From NCBI RefSeq assembly GCF_002192455.1, contig NZ_CP021744.1, positions 2,696,001 to 2,760,000 of the forward strand: a DNA stretch of 64,000 nt, given 5' to 3'. The position numbers were made by a program, and so were the translations under genes. Below the pieces are notes generated by a model that worked only from the letters and a program-made list of their open reading frames with translations, was not told the origin of the DNA and did no database searches. Below, piece after piece: positions 16,345-25,136 of this stretch. Positions within the stretch are counted from its first letter, which is position 1. Every line of letters starts with the position of its first letter. This DNA is from Streptomyces albireticuli. Its GTDB lineage: Bacteria > Actinomycetota > Actinomycetes > Streptomycetales > Streptomycetaceae.

Positions 16345-17616
16345 TCACTGCTTCTGGCTGAGGCGCTTGTTCATGTCGCCCTCGACCTGCTTGGCGGCTT
16401 CCTCCGGGGACTTCCCGTTGAGGACGGCCGTCATGTACGCCTTGATCGGGTTCGGCGCGTTCTCGACCGGGGCCCACTCGGGGATCAGCGGCGTGGTGCC
16501 ACCGCCCTTGGCGGCCGGGGCCGCGGCCTCGGCGGCCGGGTTGCCCTTGACGCTGGCGAGCAGGGACTCCTTGTTGGGCAGCGAGCCGACCTCCTTGGCC
16601 AGCGCGCTCTCGTTCTTGTCGGACAGCGCGATCTTCAGGAACTCCTTGGCGAGTTCCTGCTTCTTGCTGCCCGTCGCGACGGCGAGGTTGGAGCCGCCGA
16701 GGAAGACACCCTCGGGCTTGCCGGCGGTCTCACCGGGGATGGTGAAGTAGCCGATCTCCTTCTCGATGGCCGGGTTCGCCTTGATCGCGGTGGCGGCCTC
16801 CCAGCCCATGCCGATGAAGGCGCCGGTCTTGCCCTTGGCGAAGACGTCGGCCTGCTGCGGGGTGGCCTCGTCCTTGTCCTTGGGCGCCTTGCTGAAGGCC
16901 TGGTACTGCTTGTAGATGTCCATGGCCTTGGCGACCTTGGGGTCGGCGAGGTTGGAGACGTACTTCTTGCCGTCCTTCTTCACCAGGTCGGCACCGGTGC
17001 CGATGGTGAGTCCGTCGAAGAAGTACCAGTTCTGGCCGGGCAGGTAGAGCGGCTCGGCCTCGCCCTTCTTCTCGATGGCCTCAAGGGCCTTGAAGAATTC
17101 GGCGCGGGTCTTGGGCGTCTCCTTGACGCCGGCGTCCGCCCAGACCTTCTTGTTGTAGATGACGACGCGGCTGGCGGCGTACCAGGGGGCGGCGTACTGC
17201 TTGCTCTCGAAGACGGCCGGCTTGTTGAGGGATTCGGTCCAGTCCCCGCCGATCTCCTTCTTGAGGTCGCCGAGCTCGGCGAGGCCGCCGGTCTGGGCGT
17301 AGGAGGGGGTCTGGGTGTTGCCGACCTCGATGACGTCCGGCGGGTTGGACTCGGAAAGCGCGGTGGTGAGCTTCTGCTGAATTCCGTCCCATTTCTGGAC
17401 CTGGATATTCAGCTTCGCGCCGGTCTTCTGTTCGAACTCGGCCTGCACCGATTTCGTCCAGCCCGCCGGGTTCGAGCCGTCCATGAACCAGACCGTGAGG
17501 CTCTTGGCCTTGTCGCCGGAGTCGCCCGATCCCTTGTCACTGTCGCTGGACCCACAGGCAGCAACACTCACCAACATGGCCGCGACACCCGTCGCCGCTA
17601 TGAGCCCTCGCTTCAC
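16345..17616 (-). CDS. dasA: Chitobiose-binding lipoprotein DasA
   Basis: 423 residues. It has a lipoprotein signal peptide with lipobox VAAC (Cys21 as acylation site), then a Ser/Asp/Gly linker and an extracellular solute-binding domain of family 1 (LTVWFMDGSNPAGWTKSV onward). It captures N,N'-diacetylchitobiose outside the membrane and delivers it to DasBC. In S. coelicolor, DasA loss also affects sporulation. Two DasR operators lie 33-72 bases upstream. The gene is divergent from dasR, which is typical of the locus. Confidence 0.93.
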   Translation of the reverse strand: MKRGLIAATGVAAMLVSVAACGSSDSDKGSGDSGDKAKSLTVWFMDGSNPAGWTKSVQAEFEQKTGAKLNIQVQKWDGIQQKLTTALSESNPPDVIEVGNTQTPSYAQTGGLAELGDLKKEIGGDWTESLNKPAVFESKQYAAPWYAASRVVIYNKKVWADAGVKETPKTRAEFFKALEAIEKKGEAEPLYLPGQNWYFFDGLTIGTGADLVKKDGKKYVSNLADPKVAKAMDIYKQYQAFSKAPKDKDEATPQQADVFAKGKTGAFIGMGWEAATAIKANPAIEKEIGYFTIPGETAGKPEGVFLGGSNLAVATGSKKQELAKEFLKIALSDKNESALAKEVGSLPNKESLLASVKGNPAAEAAAPAAKGGGTTPLIPEWAPVENAPNPIKAYMTAVLNGKSPEEAAKQVEGDMNKRLSQKQ

Positions 17617-17648
17617 AGCACTCTCCTCAAGGACCGAATGTGGTCTTT

Positions 17649-17664
17649 AATGGTTTAGACCAGT
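17649..17664. promoter_or_regulatory. dre site 1 in the dasA promoter
   Basis: AATGGTTTAGACCAGT matches the DasR consensus closely (TGGTYTAGACCA). It lies 33 bases upstream of the dasA start and within the dasA/dasR divergent region, so it could also influence dasR. Confidence 0.85.
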
Positions 17665-17672
17665 GCCCGCAG

Positions 17673-17688
17673 CTTGGCCTAGACCTTT
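17673..17688. promoter_or_regulatory. dre site 2 in the dasA promoter
   Basis: CTTGGCCTAGACCTTT is a second, weaker dre match centred 24 bases from site 1. Paired dre sites are known ahead of dasA. Confidence 0.65.
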
Positions 17689-17800
17689 TGGGGTGTCAAG
17701 GGTGTATAAGAGTCGCTGTCGGCTCCGTTACCGGACCGACACCTCAAGCTCGACCTGGGCATCTCCGGGCCCCTCGGGCTCTGCCCGTGCCACCATGTGA

Positions 17801-18625
<825 letters not shown>

Positions 18626-18709
18626 CGTAACCGCGCTGCGCGCGGTGTCCTCGATCACCGGCAGGACCCCGCACGTCCGGCGTCCGAAAGCCGGGCCCGG
18701 GTCAGGAAC

Positions 18710-18736
18710 GGGCGGGCAGGAGAGAAGCGCCCGCCC
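18710..18736 (+). terminator. Hairpin after dasR
   Basis: GGGCGGGC (18710-18717) pairs with GCCCGCCC (18729-18736) across 11 bases, 85 bases after the dasR stop. It is next to a degenerate CCCGCCCCTTCCC arm reminiscent of the intergenic repeats. Confidence 0.5.
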
Positions 18737-18766
18737 CTTCCCACCCCCATAGGGGACAATCGTCCG

Positions 18767-20191
18767 ATGCCCGACGAAACACCCCGCACGGCCGCTACGA
18801 CCAGCACTCTCACCCTCCGCCTCCTCGTCCCCGACCGGAACGACCCCCGCTTCAGGGACCACCCCAAGGAGGTCCGCCCGCTGATCGACGGCCAGGACGT
18901 GCTGGAGCGGGTGTTCCCGGACGGCTTCGCGGGCAGCCCCCGCGCATGGCTGGACACCGAGGGCCCGCTGACGGCCACGGAGGTGCCGCGTGAGGTCCGT
19001 CTGGCCGAGCCCGAGTGCGGGGCACCCTGCTGCGGTGCCGTCACCGTGACCGTCCGGCGCGAGGGGGACCAGGTGGTCTGGGCGGACTGGCGGAACACCG
19101 GTGACGGCGGCGAGACCGTTCCGGACATCCGCTTCGACGCCGCACAGTACGACGCGGAACTCGCCCGTGCGGCGGCCGACCGCAGCTGGGAAAGCCGGTC
19201 CGAGGCGGTGGCGCGACTCCTGGAGAAGGAGCTCAGGAGTCACCCCGACTGGTTCGACCGCTGGGACTGCGACCTGGACCGGGTGACCCTCACGCCGGAC
19301 ACGCGTGACGAGTTGTGCGTGTACTTCTACCACCCGCGCCGCGCCCGGGTCGACGGTGACTATTTCTGGCTCCAGCACGGGGACGAGCCGTGGCTCCAGT
19401 TCACCATGCCGTTGCACATCTCCCTGGAACCGTCCCCGGAGGAGGCCCCGGAGCGGCAGGCCGAGCGGCTCACGGCGCAGGTCATGTCGGGGGATCCGCG
19501 GGAACGGGCGGAGGTGTGCGGCGGGGCGGCGGAGTTCGCGAGGAAGCTGGGCTACCCGTGGCTGAGGGATGAGGGCAAGGACGCCCGGAGCCGACAAGAA
19601 CGTCCGGACCGGACGTGGGCCGGAGCCGGTCACCCCTGCCCTCGAAGACCGTGTTTCCATGCCCGGATGACCGAAGAGAACGCCCGCGTCCGTGTCCGCC
19701 CCCGCCTCGCCTCCGATCTCGACGGCTGCGTGGACGCGCTCGCCCGGGTCCACGCGCGGGACGCCTATCCCCTGGACTGGCCGGCCGACCCGGCGGCCTG
19801 GCTGTCCCCTTCCTCCCTGTTCGCGGCCTGGGTGGCCGAGCTGGACGGGCGGGTCTCCGGACACATCGGCCTGTCCCGCGCCGAGGCCGGGGACACCGCC
19901 GCGGCGGTGTGGAGCGCGCGCCGGGGCGTCGCCCCCGGGGCGGCCGCGGTGGTCGGCCGGCTGTTCGTGGCCCCGGCGGCCCGGGGCCACGGCGCGGGCG
20001 CCCTTCTCCTGGCCGCGGCCACGGAGGAGGCCCGGCGGCGGGCCCTGCACCCGGTCCTCGACGTCGCCGCGTCCGACACGGCGGCGACGGCGCTGTACGA
20101 ACGCGCGGGCTGGACCCGCCTCACCACGGCCGAGCAGCGCTGGAGCCCGGACCGGACGGTGACCGTCCACTGCTACGCGGCGGGGGCGTGA
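18767..20191 (+). CDS. Hypothetical protein fused in frame to a GNAT acetyltransferase
   Basis: 474 residues. Residues 1 to about 270 belong to an unrecognised protein with a CGAPCC motif near residue 84 and aromatic-rich middle and C-terminal parts. Residues 301-474 (from MTEENARVRVRPRLASD, ATG at 19667) are a complete GNAT domain with acetyl-CoA loop APAARGHGAGALLL. The 27 or so linker residues read like translated intergenic DNA (Arg/Pro/Cys-rich). Two originally separate genes probably became one frame by loss of a stop. Alternatively the second gene starts at 19667 and the first simply runs through. Acetylation target unknown. Confidence 0.6.
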   Translation: MPDETPRTAATTSTLTLRLLVPDRNDPRFRDHPKEVRPLIDGQDVLERVFPDGFAGSPRAWLDTEGPLTATEVPREVRLAEPECGAPCCGAVTVTVRREGDQVVWADWRNTGDGGETVPDIRFDAAQYDAELARAAADRSWESRSEAVARLLEKELRSHPDWFDRWDCDLDRVTLTPDTRDELCVYFYHPRRARVDGDYFWLQHGDEPWLQFTMPLHISLEPSPEEAPERQAERLTAQVMSGDPRERAEVCGGAAEFARKLGYPWLRDEGKDARSRQERPDRTWAGAGHPCPRRPCFHARMTEENARVRVRPRLASDLDGCVDALARVHARDAYPLDWPADPAAWLSPSSLFAAWVAELDGRVSGHIGLSRAEAGDTAAAVWSARRGVAPGAAAVVGRLFVAPAARGHGAGALLLAAATEEARRRALHPVLDVAASDTAATALYERAGWTRLTTAEQRWSPDRTVTVHCYAAGA

Positions 20192-20210
20192 CGCGGGGCG
20201 GCCGCGGGGC

Positions 20211-20645
20211 TCACCGCACGACGACGGTCACCTTCCAGGGAAGGATGACGGCGGGGCAGAACCAGTCCGGTGCCGGGTAGCACTGCTGGGTGGAGTTGAT
20301 CTCGGCGGTCCCGTTGTCCTGGGCCAGGAAGGTGCCCGAGGCGTTGCCGTTCCCGTCCTTGCCGCGGCCGGTGTGTCTGAGGACCTGGAAGTCGGAGGAG
20401 ACCGGGTAGTCCCAGGCCCAGACGCCCCCGGCCGACCGGGAACCCTTCAGCTCGACCTGGATCACGTCCCCGCTCCGCACGGCGACCGTGCGGTTGTGGT
20501 CCTGGTTGCCCAGGACGATCTCGGCGGGGGCGGCGCTCCGCTGGTGCGTACGGGGTGCGGTGGCCGCCGAGGCGGGGGCGACGGCCGCGGCCGTCAGCGC
20601 CAGGCCGACGGCGAGGGGGACGGCGAGCGATGTCGTGGTCTTCAT
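20211..20645 (-). CDS. Secreted protein, possible chagasin/I42-type protease inhibitor
   Basis: 144 residues. A clear Sec signal peptide ends near ASA, about residue 28. The mature part holds a beta-rich domain with VRSGDVIQVELKGSRSAGGVWAW in its first 20 or so positions, then F..A..NGTAEI and an IVLPW..V-like end. The pattern (G-D-x-x-x-x-x-L, small-G-x-W loop, final beta strand) resembles chagasin-family cysteine protease inhibitors. Two cysteines (CYPAPDWFC) may form a disulfide. ATG 20645 has GAGG at good spacing; two upstream in-frame starts exist. The inhibitor assignment is tentative. Confidence 0.6.
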   Translation of the reverse strand: MKTTTSLAVPLAVGLALTAAAVAPASAATAPRTHQRSAAPAEIVLGNQDHNRTVAVRSGDVIQVELKGSRSAGGVWAWDYPVSSDFQVLRHTGRGKDGNGNASGTFLAQDNGTAEINSTQQCYPAPDWFCPAVILPWKVTVVVR

Positions 20646-20849
20646 CATCACCTCGGTACGGGGTGGAATGGATGCGTCGGGCATCCGTCTACACCCGCGT
20701 GGGTCGCCGCGTCCCCCTCGATTCACGCCACGTGGCGCCGGAGCCGGCCGGCCGGCCGCCGATACGGCGGTGAAGCTCCGCGCACGGGACCGAGTGATAC
20801 CCAGCAGGTTCTGACGCGCCGCTTCCGCAATCCGCCTGAAACGTAGGGT

Positions 20850-21371
20850 ATGGGCGTGCAAACGATCGAATTTCGTGCCGTGTCCCGCCGGTGGCAGTGG
20901 TTGGCCTTCGCCCTCTTTCTCCTCAGCGGCGTGCTCTTCCCGTGCTTCATCACCTTCGGCATGGGCTGGGACGAGTTCGGCCGGCGCTGCGCGGAGTCAC
21001 CGCGCGGCGGGGGAACGCGCTTCTGGTCCATCGGGGTCTTCATGATCGCGGCCCTCTCCCTGGCCGGGTGCTACTACTACTCCGGGCGCACGTTCGTCGA
21101 GGCCGACGGCATACGCACCAGGACCCCGCTGAGGCGCCGGTTCATCCCCTGGGACGACATCAAGTACGTCGACGTGGACAAGGGGATCGACGAGCTCCTC
21201 GGCCGCAAGGCAGGCCCTCTGTACCGGATCAGGCTGGACCTGGTGAACGGTAAGAGCCTCTGCCTGCCCGCACCGATGAACCATGAGTTCGACTCCGCCA
21301 TGGAGGCGGCCAAGACCGCGATCAAGCGTCGCCGGAAGGCCTGGGCCGAACGGTCCGAGCCCGCGAGTTGA
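20850..21371 (+). CDS. Membrane protein with a bacterial PH-like domain
   Basis: 173 residues. Two hydrophobic helices (about 18-40 and 62-78) are followed by a soluble domain (FVEADGIRTRTPLRRRFIPW, DDIKYVDVDKG) of the bPH_6 type, predicted to lie in the cytoplasm. The C-terminus is basic. Function unknown; related proteins are common in Streptomyces. Its 3' half lies antisense to the extended reading frame of the convergent HD-domain gene. Confidence 0.7.
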   Translation: MGVQTIEFRAVSRRWQWLAFALFLLSGVLFPCFITFGMGWDEFGRRCAESPRGGGTRFWSIGVFMIAALSLAGCYYYSGRTFVEADGIRTRTPLRRRFIPWDDIKYVDVDKGIDELLGRKAGPLYRIRLDLVNGKSLCLPAPMNHEFDSAMEAAKTAIKRRRKAWAERSEPAS

Positions 21372-22054
21372 CGCGTCGGAGCGTGCCGCCCCTCGTAGGC
21401 CGGCCCGCTGAAGGCCCGGACTCCGAGAAGAGGCGGCACTCGACTCCACCGTGGCCGCTCAGGCGTCCAGGGGTTGGCGGCGACGCGCGCGGCGATCCCG
21501 TTGCGCACCGCGGCCGCCGCGGAGCTGTCCGGCTTGCGCTCGGCCTGGCTCTCGAAGCACGCGACGAACTCGTCCTTGAGGCCGAGCCGCGGATAGCGGT
21601 CCAGCACCTCCGCGCGGAGGCCGGCGGGGATGGCGTCGATACCGCGCCCGGAGATGTCCACGGAGGTGGAGTACTCCAGTAGGTGCCCCTCCGGGTCCTC
21701 CGCCACGTCCACCCGGCTCCACATGTGCCGCACGATCACCTCGGCCACCCGCACCCGCCGCTCCACGGGCCACCCGGCCCCCGCCGCGAACACCCAGGCC
21801 ACATGCCCGCCCGCCTCGTCGAAGGACACGCTGTGGCTGTCGAACTCCTTCACCAGGCCTATGTCGTGCAGCAGCGCCGCCACGTAGAGGAGTTCCGCGT
21901 CGAAGGCGATGCCGGCTTCCTTCGCGTGCGCGGCGGCCCACAGGTAGGACCGGATCGAATGGTTCAGCAGCGCGGGCGAGCAGTAGGCGGTGGCCACTTC
22001 GCGCGCGGCGACACAGGCGGCGGTCTCGGGGATCACAAGGTCGTCGATCTTCAT
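21077..22054 (-). CDS. HD-domain phosphohydrolase, probably frameshifted at the C-terminus
   Basis: The frame encodes 325 residues from ATG 22054. The first 200 form an HD domain: AALLHDIGLVKEFDSHS holds the HD pair, and HSIRSYLW near residue 32 and VIVRHMW supply further metal ligands. Related Streptomyces proteins stop soon after this point. At 21470-21473 the coding strand has AACCCCTGG; one more C would give N-P-L-D-A and a TGA at about 21459. The remaining 125 residues lie antisense to the PH-domain gene and look non-functional. Likely a one-base deletion in a C run, or a sequencing error. Substrate unknown; HD proteins hydrolyse nucleotides or phosphates. Confidence 0.62.
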   Translation of the reverse strand: MKIDDLVIPETAACVAAREVATAYCSPALLNHSIRSYLWAAAHAKEAGIAFDAELLYVAALLHDIGLVKEFDSHSVSFDEAGGHVAWVFAAGAGWPVERRVRVAEVIVRHMWSRVDVAEDPEGHLLEYSTSVDISGRGIDAIPAGLRAEVLDRYPRLGLKDEFVACFESQAERKPDSSAAAAVRNGIAARVAANPWTPERPRWSRVPPLLGVRAFSGPAYEGRHAPTRQLAGSDRSAQAFRRRLIAVLAASMAESNSWFIGAGRQRLLPFTRSSLIRYRGPALRPRSSSIPLSTSTYLMSSQGMNRRLSGVLVRMPSASTNVRPE

Positions 22055-22174
22055 GCCGGTGATTCTCGCCCACGTCCCGGGACGTTCCGGAAGTGGCCGG
22101 GAAACACCGCCGCGGCCCAGGCCGACAGGGCATCCGGCTCCCCTCCCGCACCACCGGCTGAGACCCTGTTCCTC

Positions 22175-22360
22175 ATGAGCACACCACCAGACGGATTGCC
22201 CGTCTACCGGGTCATGACCGGCTCCGACGACGCCGCGTTCTGCCGACGCGTGAGCGAAGCGATCGAGCTCGGCTACGAGCTGCACGGAGGCCCCGCCCTC
22301 ACGTTCAATGGTGAGAACGTCATCGTCGCCCAGGCGTTGATCTGGCGGGGACGGCCGTAG
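22175..22360 (+). CDS. DUF1737-type small protein
   Basis: 61 residues. LPVYRVMTGSDDAAFCRRVS and EAIELGYELHGGPALTFNG match the DUF1737 pattern (a Y-x-L/V-x-TG start, W/Y-x-x-x-GGP in the middle). The end, IVAQALIW, is typical of the family. ATG at 22175 is divergent from the HD gene. Function unknown. Confidence 0.7.
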   Translation: MSTPPDGLPVYRVMTGSDDAAFCRRVSEAIELGYELHGGPALTFNGENVIVAQALIWRGRP

Positions 22361-22377
22361 CGGCCTTCGGATCGGCG

Positions 22378-22550
22378 GTGGCCCGCCACGGCCGGGCCGT
22401 GACGCGAGAAGGCACAGAACCCCGATCCGTCGGACGCCCCGCCCCGCTGATGGTCGCACTGCCCGACGTCTCGGTGGCTGGCACTTCGGTCGACGACTGG
22501 CGAGCGGTGTTCGACCTGGTCCGGTCGCGCGGATGGGCGCGGGGTCCCAG
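22378..22550 (+). pseudogene. Possible remnant of a conserved hypothetical gene
   Basis: A short open stretch reads LPDVSVAGTSVDDWRAVFD and then LVRSRGW. I recognise this as the core of a small Streptomyces family that normally continues beyond it. Here the similarity ends abruptly at about 22540 and the frame runs antisense into the neighbouring GNAT gene. No ribosome-binding site or good start is visible. Recognition is from memory only. Confidence 0.3.
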
Positions 22551-22556
22551 CACGGC

Positions 22557-23111
22557 TCAAGCCCTCAAGGTTCGCAGCATTGTGGCGTACACGGGAGCGT
22601 CCGGAAACGGGCGCTGGTCCCCGATGTCCTCGTATCCCCAGCGCTCGTACAGCGCCTTGACCTTGACGTGCGTGGGTTCGACCAATAGGGTCACCCGCTC
22701 TTCCGGGCGTCCGGTCAGCAGCTCCTCGTGAATGCGCTGTGCGACGCCGGTACCGCGCCAGGGGTGCCGCACCATGAGTTCGAACAGGGCCAGGGTCCGC
22801 GCACCGTCCTCGGCTCTGTCCTCCTCAGGGAGCGGGTTAAGCATTCCGGCCCACCAGCGTGTGCCTTGCGGAAGAGGGGAAGCATAGGCATAACCGACAG
22901 GCTCACCGTCGACATAACCGACGACCGCTTCCCACCCCGGGCGTGACGCATGACCCGCCAGTCGCTTCTCGAATCGTTCCACCGAGTGGAAGGGGATGGC
23001 CAACTGGTCTGCGTATACCTCGGCATAAACTGCCACCAACGTTGACTGGACGGCTGGAAGGTCCGCCAATCCGTGACGGAACAGCTTCACAGCGTCGGCA
23101 TTCGCGGACAT
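22557..23111 (-). CDS. GNAT N-acetyltransferase
   Basis: 184 residues. The GNAT fold shows strand GEPVGYAYASPLP, LFELMVRHPWRGTGVAQRIHEELL as the acetyl-CoA-binding segment (first 20 or so residues), and VEPTHVKVKALYERWGYEDIG at the end. ATG at 23111 has a purine-rich site (GAGGGAGA) upstream. It lies 18 bases after the stop of the XRE regulator gene in the same direction, so the two may be co-transcribed. Substrate unknown. Confidence 0.78.
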   Translation of the reverse strand: MSANADAVKLFRHGLADLPAVQSTLVAVYAEVYADQLAIPFHSVERFEKRLAGHASRPGWEAVVGYVDGEPVGYAYASPLPQGTRWWAGMLNPLPEEDRAEDGARTLALFELMVRHPWRGTGVAQRIHEELLTGRPEERVTLLVEPTHVKVKALYERWGYEDIGDQRPFPDAPVYATMLRTLRA

Positions 23112-23129
23112 ATCGATCTCCCTCGGTAG

Positions 23130-24395
23130 TCAGATAGTGCGAGCACGCTCGTTCCATTCGTTGGCAACCGCCGAACCGGCAGCTCTCATGTTGAGCCCAG
23201 TGGTGAACACTTGGAGCAAATGCGGGGTGCGGCCGGTCCCGACGGAACCACGGGGTGGAACAGCGGCCGCGGCGGTCGTACACGCCTGTTCAAGGTCCCC
23301 TTGCTCCAGCTGCGCCAGCGCCATATGCGCCATGTAGTAGGCCCGGTTGCGATGCTGGTCCGGACGGAGGGCTGTCAGACAGCGATGCATGTAGCACTCA
23401 GCCTGGTCCGGCTGTCGGAGGCGTAGATACGTGATGCCTGTCAGCCCGCTAAGTTCGCCTCGGGTGAAGAAGCCCATGGAGGCGGGGCGGCTTTCAAAGC
23501 CATCCGCACGGCTGAACGCATCGGCAGCCCGATCAAGTGCCCGGAGTGCGCGGCGGTGGTCGCCGGTACCGGGAAGCGACAGGGCCAGTCGCGCATGGCT
23601 GAGACTCGCATAAAGAGCATCGCGCCGATGCGCGCCCGTGGACATCGCCGCCTCGGCAGCAGCCAAGGCATCCGCCGGGCGCCCTCGCTGATCCGCGAGC
23701 ATTGCCGCGTAGCGCCACGTCTGATGCTGTACCTGCCCATCGCCCGAAAGGCCGGCCAACGTGATGGCCGACTCCATGTGCCGCTGGGCTCGATCGAGCC
23801 GACGGGAGTCCACAGCCGCCCACATCGCCGTCGCGGTGAAAGCGGCGGCCAATCCGTAGAGGCGGCCGCGGACGCGCTGGGTCGCGCTTCCGTTGCGCTG
23901 CAAACTCATGGCCTGCTCGCTCAAGGTCAAGGCACGTCCCTCAAGCGCCGGGCCGCCGCCCTCCTGGTCGTCCAGCAGCCACAGGGCGTCCAGCTCGCCG
24001 CGCAGCCGTCGCACGTCCGCGGTACCGACCGTCGGCAGCGCCATACCGGCCAGAGCGGTTCCGGTGGTTGCGGCGATGAAGGTGCGGCGGTGCACGGGCT
24101 CCTCCTGCGGATGCTGCGCGTCTGACGCGACGATCGCCCCACCCTGCGCCCTCTTCGCCCGGGGCGTAAACCCCAGCTCCTCCGCAGTGCACCCGAATAC
24201 GGCTTCCAAGGCCACACGTTGGCGGGACTGCGGCCAACGTGTCTCCCCGCTGACATAGCGGCGCACCGTCCTGTCCGACGCATCGCCGCGTCGCCCCGTG
24301 AGCTGCTCCACCGCATCATTGATCTGCTCGGCCAGCTCGGTCTGGGACATGTCGCGTGCCTGCATCCGCGTGACCAGCCGGACATTTTCCCGCAT
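23130..24395 (-). CDS. XRE-type regulator with C-terminal TPR-like domain
   Basis: 421 residues. The N-terminal helix-turn-helix (MSQTELAEQINDAVE, SDRTVRRYVSGETRWP) binds DNA. A linker with RRTFIAATTGTALAGMALP resembles a twin-arginine-like hydrophobic stretch common in this family. A helical repeat region of about 280 residues (RAQRHMESAITLAGLSG, ADALAAAEAAMSTGAHRRD, ALRALDRAADAFSRADGF) is TPR-like. Such orphan regulators are abundant in Streptomyces and often sit next to DUF6415 genes, as here (divergent, 169 bases apart). ATG 24395 begins at the HTH. Target genes and ligand unknown. Confidence 0.78.
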   Translation of the reverse strand: MRENVRLVTRMQARDMSQTELAEQINDAVEQLTGRRGDASDRTVRRYVSGETRWPQSRQRVALEAVFGCTAEELGFTPRAKRAQGGAIVASDAQHPQEEPVHRRTFIAATTGTALAGMALPTVGTADVRRLRGELDALWLLDDQEGGGPALEGRALTLSEQAMSLQRNGSATQRVRGRLYGLAAAFTATAMWAAVDSRRLDRAQRHMESAITLAGLSGDGQVQHQTWRYAAMLADQRGRPADALAAAEAAMSTGAHRRDALYASLSHARLALSLPGTGDHRRALRALDRAADAFSRADGFESRPASMGFFTRGELSGLTGITYLRLRQPDQAECYMHRCLTALRPDQHRNRAYYMAHMALAQLEQGDLEQACTTAAAAVPPRGSVGTGRTPHLLQVFTTGLNMRAAGSAVANEWNERARTI

Positions 24396-24564
24396 GGACT
24401 CACCGTAGGCGTACGCATCGGGTCCGTAACAGCACGCAAGTAATGCGCAGGCAATTTCGTCCGGTGGAGAACAGGATGCCCACAGCCTTTTCGGCCTCCC
24501 TCCCACCGCCTCACGCTCGGTTACTTGAGTCGTAGGGACACCACGACGAAGAGGACTCCCACAG

Positions 24565-24942
24565 ATGGACCAGCACACCACCCGGCGCCCATCCCGCCTC
24601 ACCACCCTGATGACGGGCGACCTCCCACCCCTCGATCTCGTCACCGTCCGCGCCACCGCTCACCGCGCCTGCCGGGAACGGCTCAACCGCCCCGCCAATG
24701 CCGAGATCGAAGAACTCATCCGCACGCTCCGGGGACAGCTGAACCTGTTGCTCATCCACGCACAGCTGGAAGTCGACCGGCTCGACCGGGGAACCGTGGA
24801 GTGGGACCGCTGGCAAGCGCTCATCGATCAAGTCCGGGCCGATCTCAAGCACGGGAGCGCCGAGGGGCCTGCGGCGGAGGCCGCGTACATGGAAGTTCTC
24901 GGCCGGGGGGCGCGGTTCCTCGCGGAGTGTCTCGAACGGTAG
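24565..24942 (+). CDS. DUF6415 family protein
   Basis: 125 residues, mostly alpha-helical and acidic at the C-terminus. LRGQLNLLLIHAQLEVDRLD and the GRGARFLAEC end are the recognisable parts of the DUF6415 group (annotated as natural-product-associated in databases). No catalytic motif is seen. It is divergent from the XRE regulator and upstream of an HTH gene, and is probably part of the same orphan regulatory group. Function unknown. Confidence 0.65.
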   Translation: MDQHTTRRPSRLTTLMTGDLPPLDLVTVRATAHRACRERLNRPANAEIEELIRTLRGQLNLLLIHAQLEVDRLDRGTVEWDRWQALIDQVRADLKHGSAEGPAAEAAYMEVLGRGARFLAECLER

Positions 24943-25016
24943 GCGGCGAGGAGGACCTCAACTCCGCCGATTCACCGGGTGATTCGCCCCTGCGGGTGAC
25001 GGCTCGTGCGGTCAGT

Positions 25017-25030
25017 TCACGGTACCGTGA
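25017..25030. promoter_or_regulatory. Perfect 14-bp palindrome, candidate operator
   Basis: TCACGGTACCGTGA is a perfect palindrome 106 bases upstream of the HTH gene. A related shorter repeat, TCACCGGGTGA, is at about 24972-24982. Both use TCAC/GTGA half-sites, so they may be paired sites for one of the adjacent regulators. Confidence 0.4.
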
Positions 25031-25136
25031 CCGGGATTCCCTCGCTTCGCGCCTCCGGCGGACGAAGCGACCCCCAACGCCGGCTGCAACCGGCGAAGGG
25101 GGTCTACACCCACCAGGAGAACAGGCCCTCCCTAGG

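Noticed and set aside
22273-22560. Short minus-strand open frame between DUF1737 and GNAT genes
   Set aside because: No ribosome-binding site, no recognisable motif, and it overlaps DUF1737 antisense.
25100-25118. dre-like sequence GGGTCTACACCC upstream of the HTH gene
   Set aside because: It lacks the TGG/CCA outer bases of the DasR consensus and has no link to aminosugar genes.
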